Positions 18,022-29,533 of a stretch of 64,000 nt of DNA are shown piece after piece. Location: NCBI RefSeq assembly GCF_030418305.1, contig NZ_JAUHPX010000003.1, positions 310,001 through 374,000 on the forward strand, read 5' to 3'. A program made the position numbers and the translations under genes. The stretch is from Demequina lignilytica. Its GTDB lineage: Bacteria > Actinomycetota > Actinomycetes > Actinomycetales > Demequinaceae. How positions within the stretch are numbered: position 1 is the stretch's first letter; each line of letters opens with the position of its first letter. The notes under the pieces are model-generated. The model ran no database searches. It worked only from the letters and a program-made list of their open reading frames with translations, and was not told where the DNA came from.

Positions 18022-20613
18022 ATGGCTCGTTCCCCTCGCCCCCGCACCCGCGTGACGCTCGTGCAGGTCGTGACCGCTCTGGCGGCGTTCGTCGCACTGT
18101 CGATCATGGGGGGATTCCTCCTCGCAGGCGTGGCTCTGCCTGCGGTGACGGTCGCGGGCTCCGCCGCCCAGGGGTCGGCCGAGCTCTTCGAGGAGCTGCC
18201 GCAGGAGCTCGACTCGGTGTCGCTCCCGCAGCAGTCGAACATCTACGACCGCACGGGGGAGAACCTCCTCGCCACGTTCTACACACAGAACAGGGTCGTG
18301 GTGCCGCTCGAGGAGATCTCGGTGTGGCTGCAGCGCGCGGTGATCTCCATCGAGGACAAGCGCTTCATGCAGCACCACGGCGTCGACGGCGAGGGCCTGC
18401 TGCGCGCGGCATACGTGAACCTCACCTCCTCGTCGAGCCCCGGCGCCTCGACGCTCACCCAGCAGCTGGTCAAGAACACGCTGCTGCAGCAGGCCATCGA
18501 GACGGAGGACGACGAGGCGATCGAGGCGGCGACCGAGGTCTCCCTCACCCGCAAGATCCGCGAGTGGCGGCTCGCGCTCGCGTTCGAGGAGAAGGTCGAC
18601 CAGACCTACGGGACCGAGTGCAGCGACGAGGACCCCGCGGTGGACTGCGGCAAGGAGCAGATCCTCGAGCAGTACCTCAACATCGCGCAGTTCGGCACGA
18701 ACATCTACGGCGCCGAGGCGGCCGCCCAGTACTACTTCTCGAAGTCCGCGAAGGACCTCAACGCGATCGAGGCGGCGACCATCGCGGGCATCACCCAGAA
18801 CCCCTCGAAGTGGAACCCGGTGCGCTACCCGCAGAACGCGCAGGACCGCCGCGACACCGTGCTGCTGACCATGTACGAGCAGGGCGAGATCACCGCCGAG
18901 GAGTTCGACACGTACACCTCGATCCCGATCGAGGACACGCTCAAGGTGCAGCGGCCCAAGTTCTCCTGCGTGGCCGCGGCGGACGCGCCGTTCTTCTGCG
19001 ACTACGTGACCAAGATCATCAAGAAGGACGAGGTCTTCAACCAGGAGGACTCCGGGCTGACCGGCGCCGACCTGCTCTACCAGGGCGGCCTCGACATCGT
19101 CACCACCCTCGACCTCGACAAGCAGAAGGCCGCGAACGCGGCGCTGCGCGAGTCGCTCCCGGCGGACGACCCGAGCGGCTGGGCGATGGCGCTCGTGTCG
19201 CTCGACCCGAAGACCGGCGAGATCCTGGCGATGGCGCAGAACAAGGACTTCGACCCGGCGGCCGACACCATCGACTCGACGGCGATCAACTACGCGGTCG
19301 ACCGTGAATGGGGAGGCTCTCGAGGCTTCTCGCCTGGTTCGACGTTCAAGCCGGTGATCCTGACCGAGTGGCTGCGGAGCGGCCACGCGCTCATGCAGAA
19401 CGTGGACGGCCGTCAGCAGGAGTACCAGGCGGACTCGTGGACCGCATCGTGCCTCGACGACAACTGGAACGTCGGCGGCGGCACCTGGGAGCCCGGCAAC
19501 GTCGAGGGCGCCCGCGCCTACCAGCAGACGGTGCTGGACGCGACGGCGAACTCCGTCAACACCGCGTACGCGAACATGGCGAACCAGCTCGACCTGTGCG
19601 CCGTCCGCGACACCGCGGAGGACCTGGGCTTCCACCGCGCGGACGGCGCCGACTTCGAGATCGTCCCGTCCGTCACGCTGGGCACCCAGAACGCGTCCCC
19701 GCTGACCATGGCGCAGATCGCCCAGGTCTTCGCCAACGGCGGCGTGCGCTGCGACCCGCTCGCGATCCTGTCCGTGACCGACGCCGACGGGAACTCGCTC
19801 GACGTGCCGCAGGAGAGCTGCGAGCGCGTGATCGACGAGGAGATCGCGACGGGTGTCGCGTACGCCATGCAGCAGGTGGTCGAGCGCGGCACCGGTGTGG
19901 TCGCGCAGCTGGCCGACGGGCGTCCGGCCGCCGGCAAGACCGGTACCGCTCAGCTCAACAAGCACCTCTGGTTCATGGGCTACACCCCCAACCTGGTCGC
20001 GACCGTGTGGCTCGGGAACCCCAACGTGGACGAGCCCGGCCGCAACATCACGCTCAACGGCAGGTACTACAACGTGCTCTACGGTTCGTCGCTGTCGGCG
20101 CCGACCTGGAAGGCGTACATGGACGTGGCGCTCGAGGGCATGCCCGTCGAGACCTTCGGCGAGCCCAGCGACGACATCCTCTACGGCAACCCGATCGACG
20201 TGCCCTACATCGTCGGTCTCACCGCGGACGAGGCGCGGAACCGGGTCGCCGCCGCGGGCTTCCGGCTCGCGGAGTACCCGACCCGGGTCTTCAGCCAGGC
20301 GTACGCGCCGGGCATCGTCGTGTCGCAGTCGCCCTCGGGTCAGGCGCTTCCGGGCTCGACCATCTACTTCTCGGTCGCGACCGACGAGCGACCGGACTGG
20401 TGGTACAACTGGCCGGACGGCTGGGACCCGAACGTCGCACCCGACGACTGGTGGGGCGGTTCCTGGCCCCCCGCCGACTTCGCGACCAACCCGCCCTCGG
20501 GCTGGCCGTTGACCGACGACGGCTCGGACGACTCCGACGACGGCAACAACGGCAACGACGGGAACAACGGCAACGGTCGCGGCAACAACAACGACGGCAG
20601 CGACGGGAACTGA
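18022..20613 (+). CDS. Bifunctional class A penicillin-binding protein with PASTA domain (PonA2-like)
   Basis: An 863-residue peptidoglycan synthase anchored by one N-terminal helix (about residues 10-35). The GT51 glycosyltransferase domain has the catalytic Glu in SIEDKRFMQHHG and ASTLTQQLVKN. The transpeptidase domain has STFK (Ser440, Lys443), SVN at about 511 and KTG at about 639. One PASTA domain (about 725-790) follows, then a Trp-rich stretch and an Asp/Asn/Gly-rich tail of about 30 residues. Domain order and neighbours fit mycobacterial PonA2. TAAACT ends 7 bases before the ATG and GGAAGG overlaps the same spacer. The next gene begins 2 bases after the stop. Confidence 0.95.
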   Translation: MARSPRPRTRVTLVQVVTALAAFVALSIMGGFLLAGVALPAVTVAGSAAQGSAELFEELPQELDSVSLPQQSNIYDRTGENLLATFYTQNRVVVPLEEISVWLQRAVISIEDKRFMQHHGVDGEGLLRAAYVNLTSSSSPGASTLTQQLVKNTLLQQAIETEDDEAIEAATEVSLTRKIREWRLALAFEEKVDQTYGTECSDEDPAVDCGKEQILEQYLNIAQFGTNIYGAEAAAQYYFSKSAKDLNAIEAATIAGITQNPSKWNPVRYPQNAQDRRDTVLLTMYEQGEITAEEFDTYTSIPIEDTLKVQRPKFSCVAAADAPFFCDYVTKIIKKDEVFNQEDSGLTGADLLYQGGLDIVTTLDLDKQKAANAALRESLPADDPSGWAMALVSLDPKTGEILAMAQNKDFDPAADTIDSTAINYAVDREWGGSRGFSPGSTFKPVILTEWLRSGHALMQNVDGRQQEYQADSWTASCLDDNWNVGGGTWEPGNVEGARAYQQTVLDATANSVNTAYANMANQLDLCAVRDTAEDLGFHRADGADFEIVPSVTLGTQNASPLTMAQIAQVFANGGVRCDPLAILSVTDADGNSLDVPQESCERVIDEEIATGVAYAMQQVVERGTGVVAQLADGRPAAGKTGTAQLNKHLWFMGYTPNLVATVWLGNPNVDEPGRNITLNGRYYNVLYGSSLSAPTWKAYMDVALEGMPVETFGEPSDDILYGNPIDVPYIVGLTADEARNRVAAAGFRLAEYPTRVFSQAYAPGIVVSQSPSGQALPGSTIYFSVATDERPDWWYNWPDGWDPNVAPDDWWGGSWPPADFATNPPSGWPLTDDGSDDSDDGNNGNDGNNGNGRGNNNDGSDGN

Positions 20614-20615
20614 CG

Positions 20616-21524
20616 ATGCGGCGCTCCCTCGGCGTGGTCGGCTCTCTCGCGCTCGCGGCCGGCGCCGGGTTGGCGTGGGGCCTCGCCGAGGCGCACTCCT
20701 TCGTGCTGCGCCGCCGCACGGTGCCGGTGCTGCCCGCGGGCAGCCGTCCCGTGCGGATCCTGCACCTCTCGGATCTGCACCTGACCCCGTCGCAGCGGGA
20801 CAAGGTGCGGTGGGTCCGGGCGCTGGCGGCGGAGCCGCTCGACGCGGTCATCACGACGGGTGACAACCTCGCTCACCTCGAGGCGGTGCCGACGGTGCTC
20901 GAGGCGCTCGAGCCGCTGCTGCGCCTCCCGGGCGCGTTCGTCCTCGGCTCGAACGACTACTTCGGGCCGCACCCCAAGAACCCGTTCACGTACTTCGCGA
21001 GCCCGACGCGGGTGCGTCCCGAGCCGGTGCGGCTCCCGACGGACGACCTGCGTCGCGGTCTCACCGACGCCGGCTGGCTCGACCTCGACAACGCGCGCGG
21101 CGTCGTGCAGGCCGCGGGGTCGATCCTTGACCTGGTCGGGCTCGACGACCCGCACATCGGCCGGGACGCCATGCCGGAGGCCGCCGCGCTCGCCGCGGGC
21201 GCGGCGACCCGCATCGGCGTGGTGCACGCCCCGTACACGCGCGCGCTCGACCGGCTCGCGGCCGACGGAGCCGAGCTGATCCTCGCGGGCCACACGCACG
21301 GCGGGCAGGTCTGCGTGCCGCTCTACGGGGCGCTCGTCACCAACTGCGACCTCGACACCAGCCGTGCGAGCGGCCTGCACGGCTGGCCCGGAGTGCGACC
21401 CGACTCGGGCGGCGCCGGGGCGTTCCTCCACGTCAGCGGCGGGCTCGGCACGTCGCCGTACGCTCCGGTGCGGTTCGCGTGCCGGCCCGAGGCCACCGTC
21501 CTGACGCTGGTGCCGCGGTCCTGA
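20616..21524 (+). CDS. Metallophosphoesterase with N-terminal membrane anchor
   Basis: A 302-residue calcineurin-like phosphoesterase. After a hydrophobic N-terminus come the metal-binding motifs in order: SDLHL (Asp, His), TTGDN, GSNDYF (in place of the usual GNHD), VHAPY and GHTHGGQ. It starts 2 bases after the ponA stop and is presumably translated from the same message, as Rv3683 follows ponA2 in mycobacteria. A role in cell-wall or lipid phosphate turnover is inferred from context. The first bases of the gene contain a one-mismatch copy of the 10-mer (20611-20620). Confidence 0.92.
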   Translation: MRRSLGVVGSLALAAGAGLAWGLAEAHSFVLRRRTVPVLPAGSRPVRILHLSDLHLTPSQRDKVRWVRALAAEPLDAVITTGDNLAHLEAVPTVLEALEPLLRLPGAFVLGSNDYFGPHPKNPFTYFASPTRVRPEPVRLPTDDLRRGLTDAGWLDLDNARGVVQAAGSILDLVGLDDPHIGRDAMPEAAALAAGAATRIGVVHAPYTRALDRLAADGAELILAGHTHGGQVCVPLYGALVTNCDLDTSRASGLHGWPGVRPDSGGAGAFLHVSGGLGTSPYAPVRFACRPEATVLTLVPRS

Positions 21525-21591
21525 CCCAGCCCGGGGGCCGCGGATTTCATGATTCGGCCCCGCGTCGGATATCCTAGGCAGGCTCAAAAAC

Positions 21592-21665
21592 CGGGGTGTG
21601 GCGCAGCTTGGTAGCGCGCGTCGTTCGGGACGACGAGGCCGCAGGTTCAAATCCTGTCACCCCGA
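21592..21665 (+). tRNA. tRNA-Pro (CGG)
   Basis: A complete cloverleaf: acceptor CGGGGTG pairs with CACCCCG, anticodon stem CGTCG/CGACG, loop TTCGGGA giving anticodon CGG, and T-arm GGTTCAAATCC. The discriminator is A and CCA is not encoded. TATCCT at 21570-21575 is a plausible -10 element. Confidence 0.97.
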
Positions 21666-21676
21666 CGGTTGTGAGA

Positions 21677-21708
21677 GAAGGGCCGGACGCGACAGCGTCC
21701 GGCCCTTC
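21677..21708 (+). terminator. Terminator after tRNA-Pro
   Basis: A perfect 14-bp stem, GAAGGGCCGGACGC and its complement, around a GACA loop, 11 bases after the tRNA. Confidence 0.85.
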
Positions 21709-21952
21709 GTCGTCTCCGCCGCGAGTCGTCTCGGCGGTCGGGTGCGCGCCGGCAGTGCGTCGCGCGACGCCTCCCGCCCGCATCGTCGCACGATGCCCTC
21801 TCCCCGCGCGCGGACGGCCGGCACAACCTTTCGCGCCGCCCGTCTGTTCTAGGGTGCGAGGTCCCCAAGGGTGGCCGCGCTCACTGCGACTCGTGGGCCC
21901 GTCCAAAGGGGGAGGGCGCCCGCCGGCGCACCGGGGGCCGGGGGAGAGGATC

Positions 21953-22600
21953 ATGACACGATCCACGCTCAAGCCCGCCCTGCTCGCCGTCGCCGCGGCG
22001 ATCGGGCTCGCCGTGGCGATGGCCACGCCCGCCTCGGCACGCACCGAGGTCGACAGGTACGAGTTCCCGATGGGCCGGTTCTACGGCAACGCCGGCGTCC
22101 CGGGCGGTTCGACGGCGCCGTTCGAGGCCGACCTGCTGGTGTTCGCGGGCATGCACGCCCCCGACCTCTGCACGGGCGCACCTCCCGAGGTCTCGATGGA
22201 GCTCGACAGGATCCGTCCCGACGACGGGGTGGTGTTCGAGCGCCTCATCAACAACCGCGCCACCATCGAGGTGTACGACGGCGGTGGCGTCGAGCTCCTG
22301 GAATGGATCGACACCGTGTTCTGCCCCGCGGTCGAGGCGGGCTCCGCTCCCGACCCGATCGCCACCGGGGTGGGCAACCTGCAGGACCGCGCCATGGTCG
22401 ACATCAGCGGGCTCCCCGACGCTGTCCACATCAGCGCGGCGAACTCGGTGCGGGGCACGGTGCGGACCGCAGAAGGCGAGCGCTGGGTGATCCATGCGGC
22501 CGCCACGGTTGAGGTGCACCTGACAGCCGACCCCGCAGGCGGTTGGATCGAGGACGCGGTGCCGACCGACGTCCACGTCCACGTGCTCAACCGCCGCTGA
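21953..22600 (+). CDS. Secreted protein, unknown function
   Basis: A 215-residue protein with a clear signal peptide: basic start (MTRSTLKP), hydrophobic core, and a likely cleavage after ATPASA at about residue 29. The mature part is acidic and beta-rich, has two cysteines (about residues 65 and 120) that may form a disulfide, and no motif I recognise. GGGGGAGAGG precedes the ATG. A possible -10 element TAGGGT lies near 21848. A strong hairpin follows. The longer upstream frame runs through the tRNA and is not coding. Confidence 0.8.
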   Translation: MTRSTLKPALLAVAAAIGLAVAMATPASARTEVDRYEFPMGRFYGNAGVPGGSTAPFEADLLVFAGMHAPDLCTGAPPEVSMELDRIRPDDGVVFERLINNRATIEVYDGGGVELLEWIDTVFCPAVEAGSAPDPIATGVGNLQDRAMVDISGLPDAVHISAANSVRGTVRTAEGERWVIHAAATVEVHLTADPAGGWIEDAVPTDVHVHVLNRR

Positions 22601-22617
22601 GCGCCCGCACACGCGCC

Positions 22618-22654
22618 GAGGCCCGGGTCCCCGCTGGAGGGGGGCCCGGGCCTC
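22618..22654. terminator. Hairpin between the secreted-protein gene and asd
   Basis: GAGGCCCGGGTCCCC pairs with GGGGGCCCGGGCCTC (one wobble). It sits between convergent genes and can serve both. A 10-mer copy (22659-22668) follows directly. Confidence 0.8.
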
Positions 22655-22676
22655 GGTCGGACGATGCGGCGGTCGC

Positions 22677-24988
<2,312 letters not shown>

Positions 24989-25104
24989 GCTTCTGCTCCA
25001 GAGGGAGGGGGGTCGCTTCGCCCTGCACACGGCGGGCACCGGGCCTCATTCTAGAGGCACGCTGCGCGGCGCACACACGCGAGCGGCTGGGCTACCGTGC
25101 CGTC

Positions 25105-26613
25105 ATGACCACGCCCTCCCGACGTCCCGAGGTCCTCACCCGCTCCGGCTCCGCGAGGGGGGTCTGGCGCGAGCATCGTTCCGTCGACGGGGAGGTGTCG
25201 CGCGCCGCGGTGTTCCTGGGCATCCCCTACGCCGAGGCGCCCGTCGGTGACCGGCGGTTCCTCGCGCCGGTGCCGCGTGCGGCGTGGGACGGGGTGCGGG
25301 ACTGCGCCCTGCATGGGTCCACCCCGCAGCGGCGCTCGCCGTGGGCGGACTCCTTCATCCCCGAGCCGACGGTCCCGGGAGCCGACACGCTCACGCTCGA
25401 CGTGGGCACCCCGGACCCGCGCGCGGGCGCCGGGCTGCCCGTGCTGGTCTACATCCACGGAGGCGGGTTCGTCGGCGGCTCACCCGCGAGCCCGTGGTAC
25501 GGCGGTCAGGCGTTCCAGCGCGACGGGGTGGTCACCGTCACGTTCGGCTACCGGCTCGGATTCGACGGGTTCGGCTGGATCGACGGGGCGCCGCTCAACC
25601 GGGCGGTGCTCGACCAGCTCGCGGCGCTCCGGTGGGTCCAGGAGAACATCTCGGCCTTCGGCGGCGACCCGTCGCGCGTGACCATCGCGGGCCAGTCCGC
25701 GGGCGGGGCGTCCGTCATGCGCCTGCTGACGATGCCCGCCGCCCAGGGGCTGTTCCGGGGCGCGATCGCGCTGTCCCCCGCGGACGTCCGGGTCACCGTC
25801 GACGACGCGCGTGCGTTCGGGACCCGGGTCGCCGGCACCCTCGGCGTGGCGCCGGACCTGGCGGGCATGCGATCGCGCTCGGAGATCGAGGTGCTCGACG
25901 CCCAGGGCGCCACGTTCCTCGACGGTCCTCCGGGCGAGGACGCGCTCGCGGGCCTGCTCGACGACAACCTACGGCTCTCGCCCGTGATCGATGGGGGGCT
26001 GATCCCCGGCACGATCGCGGAGGGCATCGCGGCGGGCGTCGGCGCCGACGTCGCGCTGCTGATCGGGTCCACCGCGCACGAGTTCAACGCCGTCGCCGCC
26101 GGCATGCGCGAGGCGCTCGACGGCGTCGAGCCGACGGCGGCGCTGGAGCGCGCCGGGATCAGCGGTCCCCTCGCGGCCGAGCTGGCGGCGCGCGTCGAGG
26201 GCGGCGATGCCGCCGACGTGGTCGGTCAGGCGCTGTCCGACGCCATGTTCAGGCGGCACGTGGCACGGTGGGCGTCGCTGCGCGCCGCGGGAGAGGCGGC
26301 ATCCCGCACATGGGCCTACGACTTCCGCTGGAGCATCCCCGAGCTGGGGCAGGCCCCGCACTGCGCTGACCTGCCCTTCGGCTTCGACATCCTTCGTGAT
26401 CGGGAGGCCATCCGTCGGGTGGGGCTCGCCGCGCCTCAGGCGCTCGCCGACGCCGTTCACGGCGACTGGCTCCGCGTCGTCGTCGACGGCACAGTCGACG
26501 CGCCGCCGCATGCCGACGGCACGGCCACGATCGTCTACGGCGACCCCGTCCGGGGCGTCGAGGCGGGGTACGCCTTCGAGCGCGCGTTCGCCGCCGAGAC
26601 GCTGCCGGGCTAG
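25105..26613 (+). CDS. Type B carboxylesterase
   Basis: A 502-residue alpha/beta-hydrolase of the carboxylesterase/p-nitrobenzyl esterase family. It has the N-terminal FLGIPYAEAPVGDRRF, the oxyanion motif YIHGGGFVGG, the nucleophile elbow GQSAGG (Ser at about residue 197) and the late acid/His part (ADLPFGFDI). No signal peptide, so it is cytoplasmic. TACCGT ends 6 bases before the ATG (leaderless pattern). Its stop shares the palindrome CTAG with the convergent TetR gene. The natural substrate is unknown. Confidence 0.92.
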   Translation: MTTPSRRPEVLTRSGSARGVWREHRSVDGEVSRAAVFLGIPYAEAPVGDRRFLAPVPRAAWDGVRDCALHGSTPQRRSPWADSFIPEPTVPGADTLTLDVGTPDPRAGAGLPVLVYIHGGGFVGGSPASPWYGGQAFQRDGVVTVTFGYRLGFDGFGWIDGAPLNRAVLDQLAALRWVQENISAFGGDPSRVTIAGQSAGGASVMRLLTMPAAQGLFRGAIALSPADVRVTVDDARAFGTRVAGTLGVAPDLAGMRSRSEIEVLDAQGATFLDGPPGEDALAGLLDDNLRLSPVIDGGLIPGTIAEGIAAGVGADVALLIGSTAHEFNAVAAGMREALDGVEPTAALERAGISGPLAAELAARVEGGDAADVVGQALSDAMFRRHVARWASLRAAGEAASRTWAYDFRWSIPELGQAPHCADLPFGFDILRDREAIRRVGLAAPQALADAVHGDWLRVVVDGTVDAPPHADGTATIVYGDPVRGVEAGYAFERAFAAETLPG

Positions 26614-27173
26614 GCGCTCGCGCGGCTCACCCAGCGCGCGAGGTGCGCCGCCTCGAGGTCGAGGGGCTGGGGGTCGCCTAGCGCGTTCGCGAGCGCGGCC
26701 GCCCCCTCGATCCCGCTCAGCAGGTGGAGGGCGCGCGCCCGGGCCGCGGCCGGCGCGAACCCGAGCTCCTCGAACTGGGCCGCGATCCAGCCGACCAGGC
26801 GCTCCTGCAGCGCCACCACGCGGTCGGCGGCGCCCGCACGGCGCAGCTGCGGCGCGAGCGTGCCGATCGCGGTGCCGCGGGCCACGATCTCGGACGAACG
26901 GTCGCCGTAGGTGTCGAGGAGGGCCGTCAGCCGGGCGACGGGCCCGTCCTCGAGCGCGCAGGTCGCGAGGATGGCGGCGAGGTCGGAGTCGAGCTCGTCG
27001 GCGACGCCGAGCACCATCGCCTCCTTGGTGCGGAAGTGGTAGAAGATCGAGCCCGCGGGAACCCCGGCGGCCGCCGCCACGTCGGCCAGCGTCCAGCCGT
27101 CCACCCCCTTGTCGCGGGTCAGGGTGAAGGCGGCGGCGCGCAGCCGCTCCGGCTTGTCCGAGGTACGGGGCAT
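26610..27173 (-). CDS. TetR-family transcriptional regulator
   Basis: A 187-residue regulator. Its N-terminal helix-turn-helix reads DGWTLADVAAAAGVPAGSIF with the following YHFRTKEAM, the standard TetR DNA-binding unit. The C-terminal ligand domain is all-helical and unspecific. It is divergent from an ABC transporter operon across a 122-base gap that holds the palindrome GAGTCGACTC, a reasonable operator, so it most likely represses the transporter and itself. It converges with the esterase gene, overlapping by 4 bases. Confidence 0.9.
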   Translation of the reverse strand: MPRTSDKPERLRAAAFTLTRDKGVDGWTLADVAAAAGVPAGSIFYHFRTKEAMVLGVADELDSDLAAILATCALEDGPVARLTALLDTYGDRSSEIVARGTAIGTLAPQLRRAGAADRVVALQERLVGWIAAQFEELGFAPAAARARALHLLSGIEGAAALANALGDPQPLDLEAAHLARWVSRASA

Positions 27174-27206
27174 GCGGCGCTCCTGTCGATGGGCGTGCGA
27201 CTGAGT

Positions 27207-27216
27207 GAGTCGACTC
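27207..27216. promoter_or_regulatory. Candidate TetR operator
   Basis: Perfect 10-bp palindrome GAGTCGACTC between the divergent TetR and ABC-transporter genes. A second short inverted repeat (CCCCCACTATTGGGGG, 27243-27258) lies closer to the ABC gene. Either could be the operator. Confidence 0.45.
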
Positions 27217-27295
27217 TATCGAGCGGGCTCCATCGCGCGCTGCCCCCACTATTGGGGGTGCACGCGACACAACGATCACCACTAGGTTGAGCGTC

Positions 27296-28237
27296 ATGTC
27301 ACACATGGAGGTGGACCGCGGCCTGGCGCTCGAGGCACGTGGCCTGCGCCGTGCCTTCGGCACCGTGCAGGCGGTCGTCGACGCGTCCCTCGCCGTGCCG
27401 CCGGGTCACGTCACCGCGCTGATCGGCCCGAACGGCTGCGGCAAGACCACGCTGATGCTGATGCTCGCGGGCCTGCTGCGCCCCGACGGCGGCGAGGTGA
27501 GCGTCGCGGGCAGGGATCCGCTCGCCGAGGGGGCGGCGGCCCGGGTCCACCTCGGGTGGATGCCCGACGTGCTCGGCACCTGGGACTCGCTCACCTGCGA
27601 GGAGACGCTCACCACCTTCGGACGTGCGTACGGTTTGGCGCGTGAGCCCGCACGCGCGCGAGCGTTCGACCTGCTCCGCACCGTGCATCTGTCGGAGTAC
27701 GCCTCCCAGCCGGCGAGGGTGCTGAGCCGCGGCCAGAAGCAGCGCCTCTCCCTCGCCCGCGCGCTGGTCCATGATCCCGAGGTGCTGATCCTGGACGAGC
27801 CGGCCTCGGGGCTCGACCCTCGGTCACGGATCGAGCTGCGGGAGCTGGTGCGCGCGCTCGCCGCGGACGGCAAGGCGATCCTGATCTCCTCGCACGTGCT
27901 GTCCGAGCTCGACGAGATGGTCGACTCCGCGGTGTTCATGTCCAAGGGGGCGACGCTCGGCGCCGACGCCGACGCGGTGGTCGAGAAGGCGCGACGGCGA
28001 TGGCTGATCACCGCGCTGCCGGGCACGGACGTCCGCGCGGTGCTCGGCGATCTCGGGCGACCGTGGGAGCCGGTGGGCGACGCGCCGGAGCGCGCCGCCG
28101 TGCACGTGGTGGACGAGGCGGACGCGGCGGCCCTCCTCGCGGTGCTGGTGGGTGCGGAGGTGCCGCTCATCGCGTTCGGCCCCGCGGGCAGCGCGCTCGA
28201 GCAGGCGTACCTCACCATGGAGGAGGACCGGCGATGA
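27296..28237 (+). CDS. ABC transporter ATP-binding protein (ABC-2 type)
   Basis: A 313-residue nucleotide-binding subunit with Walker A GPNGCGKTT, signature motif VLSRGQKQRLSLAR, Walker B LILDEPASGLDP and the switch His in SSHVL. The C-terminal 90 residues are the extension common in ABC-2 exporters. I start it at the ATG at 27296 because TAGGTT ends 7 bases before it. It is coupled to the permease by an ATGA overlap and is likely under the divergent TetR regulator. The substrate is unknown; drug or lipid export is typical of this type. Confidence 0.92.
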   Translation: MSHMEVDRGLALEARGLRRAFGTVQAVVDASLAVPPGHVTALIGPNGCGKTTLMLMLAGLLRPDGGEVSVAGRDPLAEGAAARVHLGWMPDVLGTWDSLTCEETLTTFGRAYGLAREPARARAFDLLRTVHLSEYASQPARVLSRGQKQRLSLARALVHDPEVLILDEPASGLDPRSRIELRELVRALAADGKAILISSHVLSELDEMVDSAVFMSKGATLGADADAVVEKARRRWLITALPGTDVRAVLGDLGRPWEPVGDAPERAAVHVVDEADAAALLAVLVGAEVPLIAFGPAGSALEQAYLTMEEDRR

Positions 28238-29403
28238 CCGCGATCGACATCTCCACCGGGGAGACCCGACAGCGCGGAGCGTGGCGACCCTCCCTCTCCG
28301 GGATCCTCCTGGTCGCCCAGCTCGAGCTGCGCCAGCGGATCCGGTCGACGCGCTGGAAGTGGGCGCTCGCGGTGTTCGTGGCCCTCGTGGGCGCGGTCAC
28401 GCTGCTGCTCGAGTCGACGGTCGGCGGCGAGATGTTCTACGGCGGCCCCGGTGATGTGGTGTTCGGGGTGCTCGTCTTCTTCGTGCTCTTCCTCGGGCTG
28501 CTGGTGTCGCCGACGCTGTCGGCCACCTCGATCAACGGCGACAACAAGGACGGCACGCTCGCGCCGCTGCAGGTGACGGCGCTGAGCGCCATCGAAATCG
28601 TGCTGGGCAAGCTGCTAGCCGCGTGGGCGGCGTCGTTGGCCTTCCTCGCGCTGTCGATCCCGTTCATGGTGTGGGGCTTCGTCGGCTCCGGAGCCCCCGT
28701 CGGCGCCGTGATCGTGACGGTGCTGGTGCTCGCCGTCGAGCTGCTCGTCGTCTGCGCGATCGGGCTCGGCTGGTCGGCGATCGCGTCGCGCACCGCGGCC
28801 TCCGCCGTGCTGTCGTACGTGTCCGTCGCCACCCTCAGCGTGCTCACGCTGGTGTTCTTCGGCCTGTCGTTCGTGCTGGTGAGCGAGCCCACCACGGTCC
28901 GCTACTACGACCAGCAGTACTACTACGACGAGACCGGCCAGGCCTACGACAGCTGGACCGGGGAGCGGGTCGACGACCCGACCGCGGACGGCTGCACGTT
29001 CCGCGAGGAGACCTGGGACCAGCCGCACACCGAGCGCACCTGGTGGCTGCTCGCGGCGAACCCGTTCGTGATCGTCGCCGACGCGGCCCCGAGCAACGAC
29101 GTGGTCTCCGACAGCCGCTACGAGAGCCCGCAGACCATGCTCGGCTCCATCAAGTACGCGGTCCGCTCGGCGCGGCTCGGGCCGGAGACCGTGGTCAACT
29201 ACTGCTACGGGTACGACAGCTATGAGGAGCCGGAGCTGCTCCCCGAGGAGCTCGAGCGTCGGGAGCGGCTCGCGGGCCTCTCCGCGGTGTGGCCGTGGGG
29301 GCTGGCGTTCCACGGCCTGCTCGCCGCGGGAGCCATCGTGCTCGCGGTGCGCCGGCTCGAGGTCCCGCACGGCCGGCTGAGCCCGGGCACGCGGGTGGCC
29401 TGA
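28234..29403 (+). CDS. ABC-2 type permease
   Basis: A 389-residue membrane protein with a cytoplasmic N-terminus and about six helices. After the fifth there is a large hydrophilic loop (about residues 225-345) rich in Tyr, Asp and Glu (RYYDQQYYYDETGQ), unusual in size for this family and probably extracellular. The first half carries the family's ATSINGDNKDGTLAPL motif, which contacts the ATPase. It is translationally coupled to the ATPase gene. Confidence 0.88.
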   Translation: MTAIDISTGETRQRGAWRPSLSGILLVAQLELRQRIRSTRWKWALAVFVALVGAVTLLLESTVGGEMFYGGPGDVVFGVLVFFVLFLGLLVSPTLSATSINGDNKDGTLAPLQVTALSAIEIVLGKLLAAWAASLAFLALSIPFMVWGFVGSGAPVGAVIVTVLVLAVELLVVCAIGLGWSAIASRTAASAVLSYVSVATLSVLTLVFFGLSFVLVSEPTTVRYYDQQYYYDETGQAYDSWTGERVDDPTADGCTFREETWDQPHTERTWWLLAANPFVIVADAAPSNDVVSDSRYESPQTMLGSIKYAVRSARLGPETVVNYCYGYDSYEEPELLPEELERRERLAGLSAVWPWGLAFHGLLAAGAIVLAVRRLEVPHGRLSPGTRVA

Positions 29404-29421
29404 CACCGCCTGCCCCCCTTC

Positions 29422-29525
29422 CCCGGACAGTCCGCACGGAGTCGGTCCCGGGTCTGCGGCGTGTCGATGTTCCTCGTCGGCGCGACCGCGGCGTGTCGTC
29501 CCGAGATCCGTGCGCACTGTCCGGG
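29422..29525. repeat. Long-spaced inverted repeat between ABC permease and recR
   Basis: Arms 29422-29439 (CCCGGACAGTCCGCACGG) and 29508-29525 are reverse complements at 17 of 18 positions, separated by about 68 bases. It fills the gap between two convergent genes. It could be an extended terminator or a relic of a small element. The left arm also contains a small palindrome. Confidence 0.55.
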
Positions 29526-29533
29526 CGGTCGGG

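Noticed and set aside
17938..19965. Long open frame antisense to the ponA2-like gene
   Set aside because: It shadows a well-supported PBP and has no recognisable motif.
21779..21789. CGCATCGTCG near 21779 and 2305, GGACGATGCA at 49737, TGACGATGCG at 20611
   Set aside because: One-mismatch versions of the 10-mer; noted but not counted, since single-mismatch words are expected by chance more often.
21596..21952. N-terminal extension of the secreted protein upstream of 21953
   Set aside because: The frame passes through tRNA-Pro and its terminator; the signal peptide begins at 21953.
26610..26613. Shared CTAG stop of convergent esterase and TetR genes
   Set aside because: A tidy coincidence of two TAG stops; not evidence of a regulatory element.
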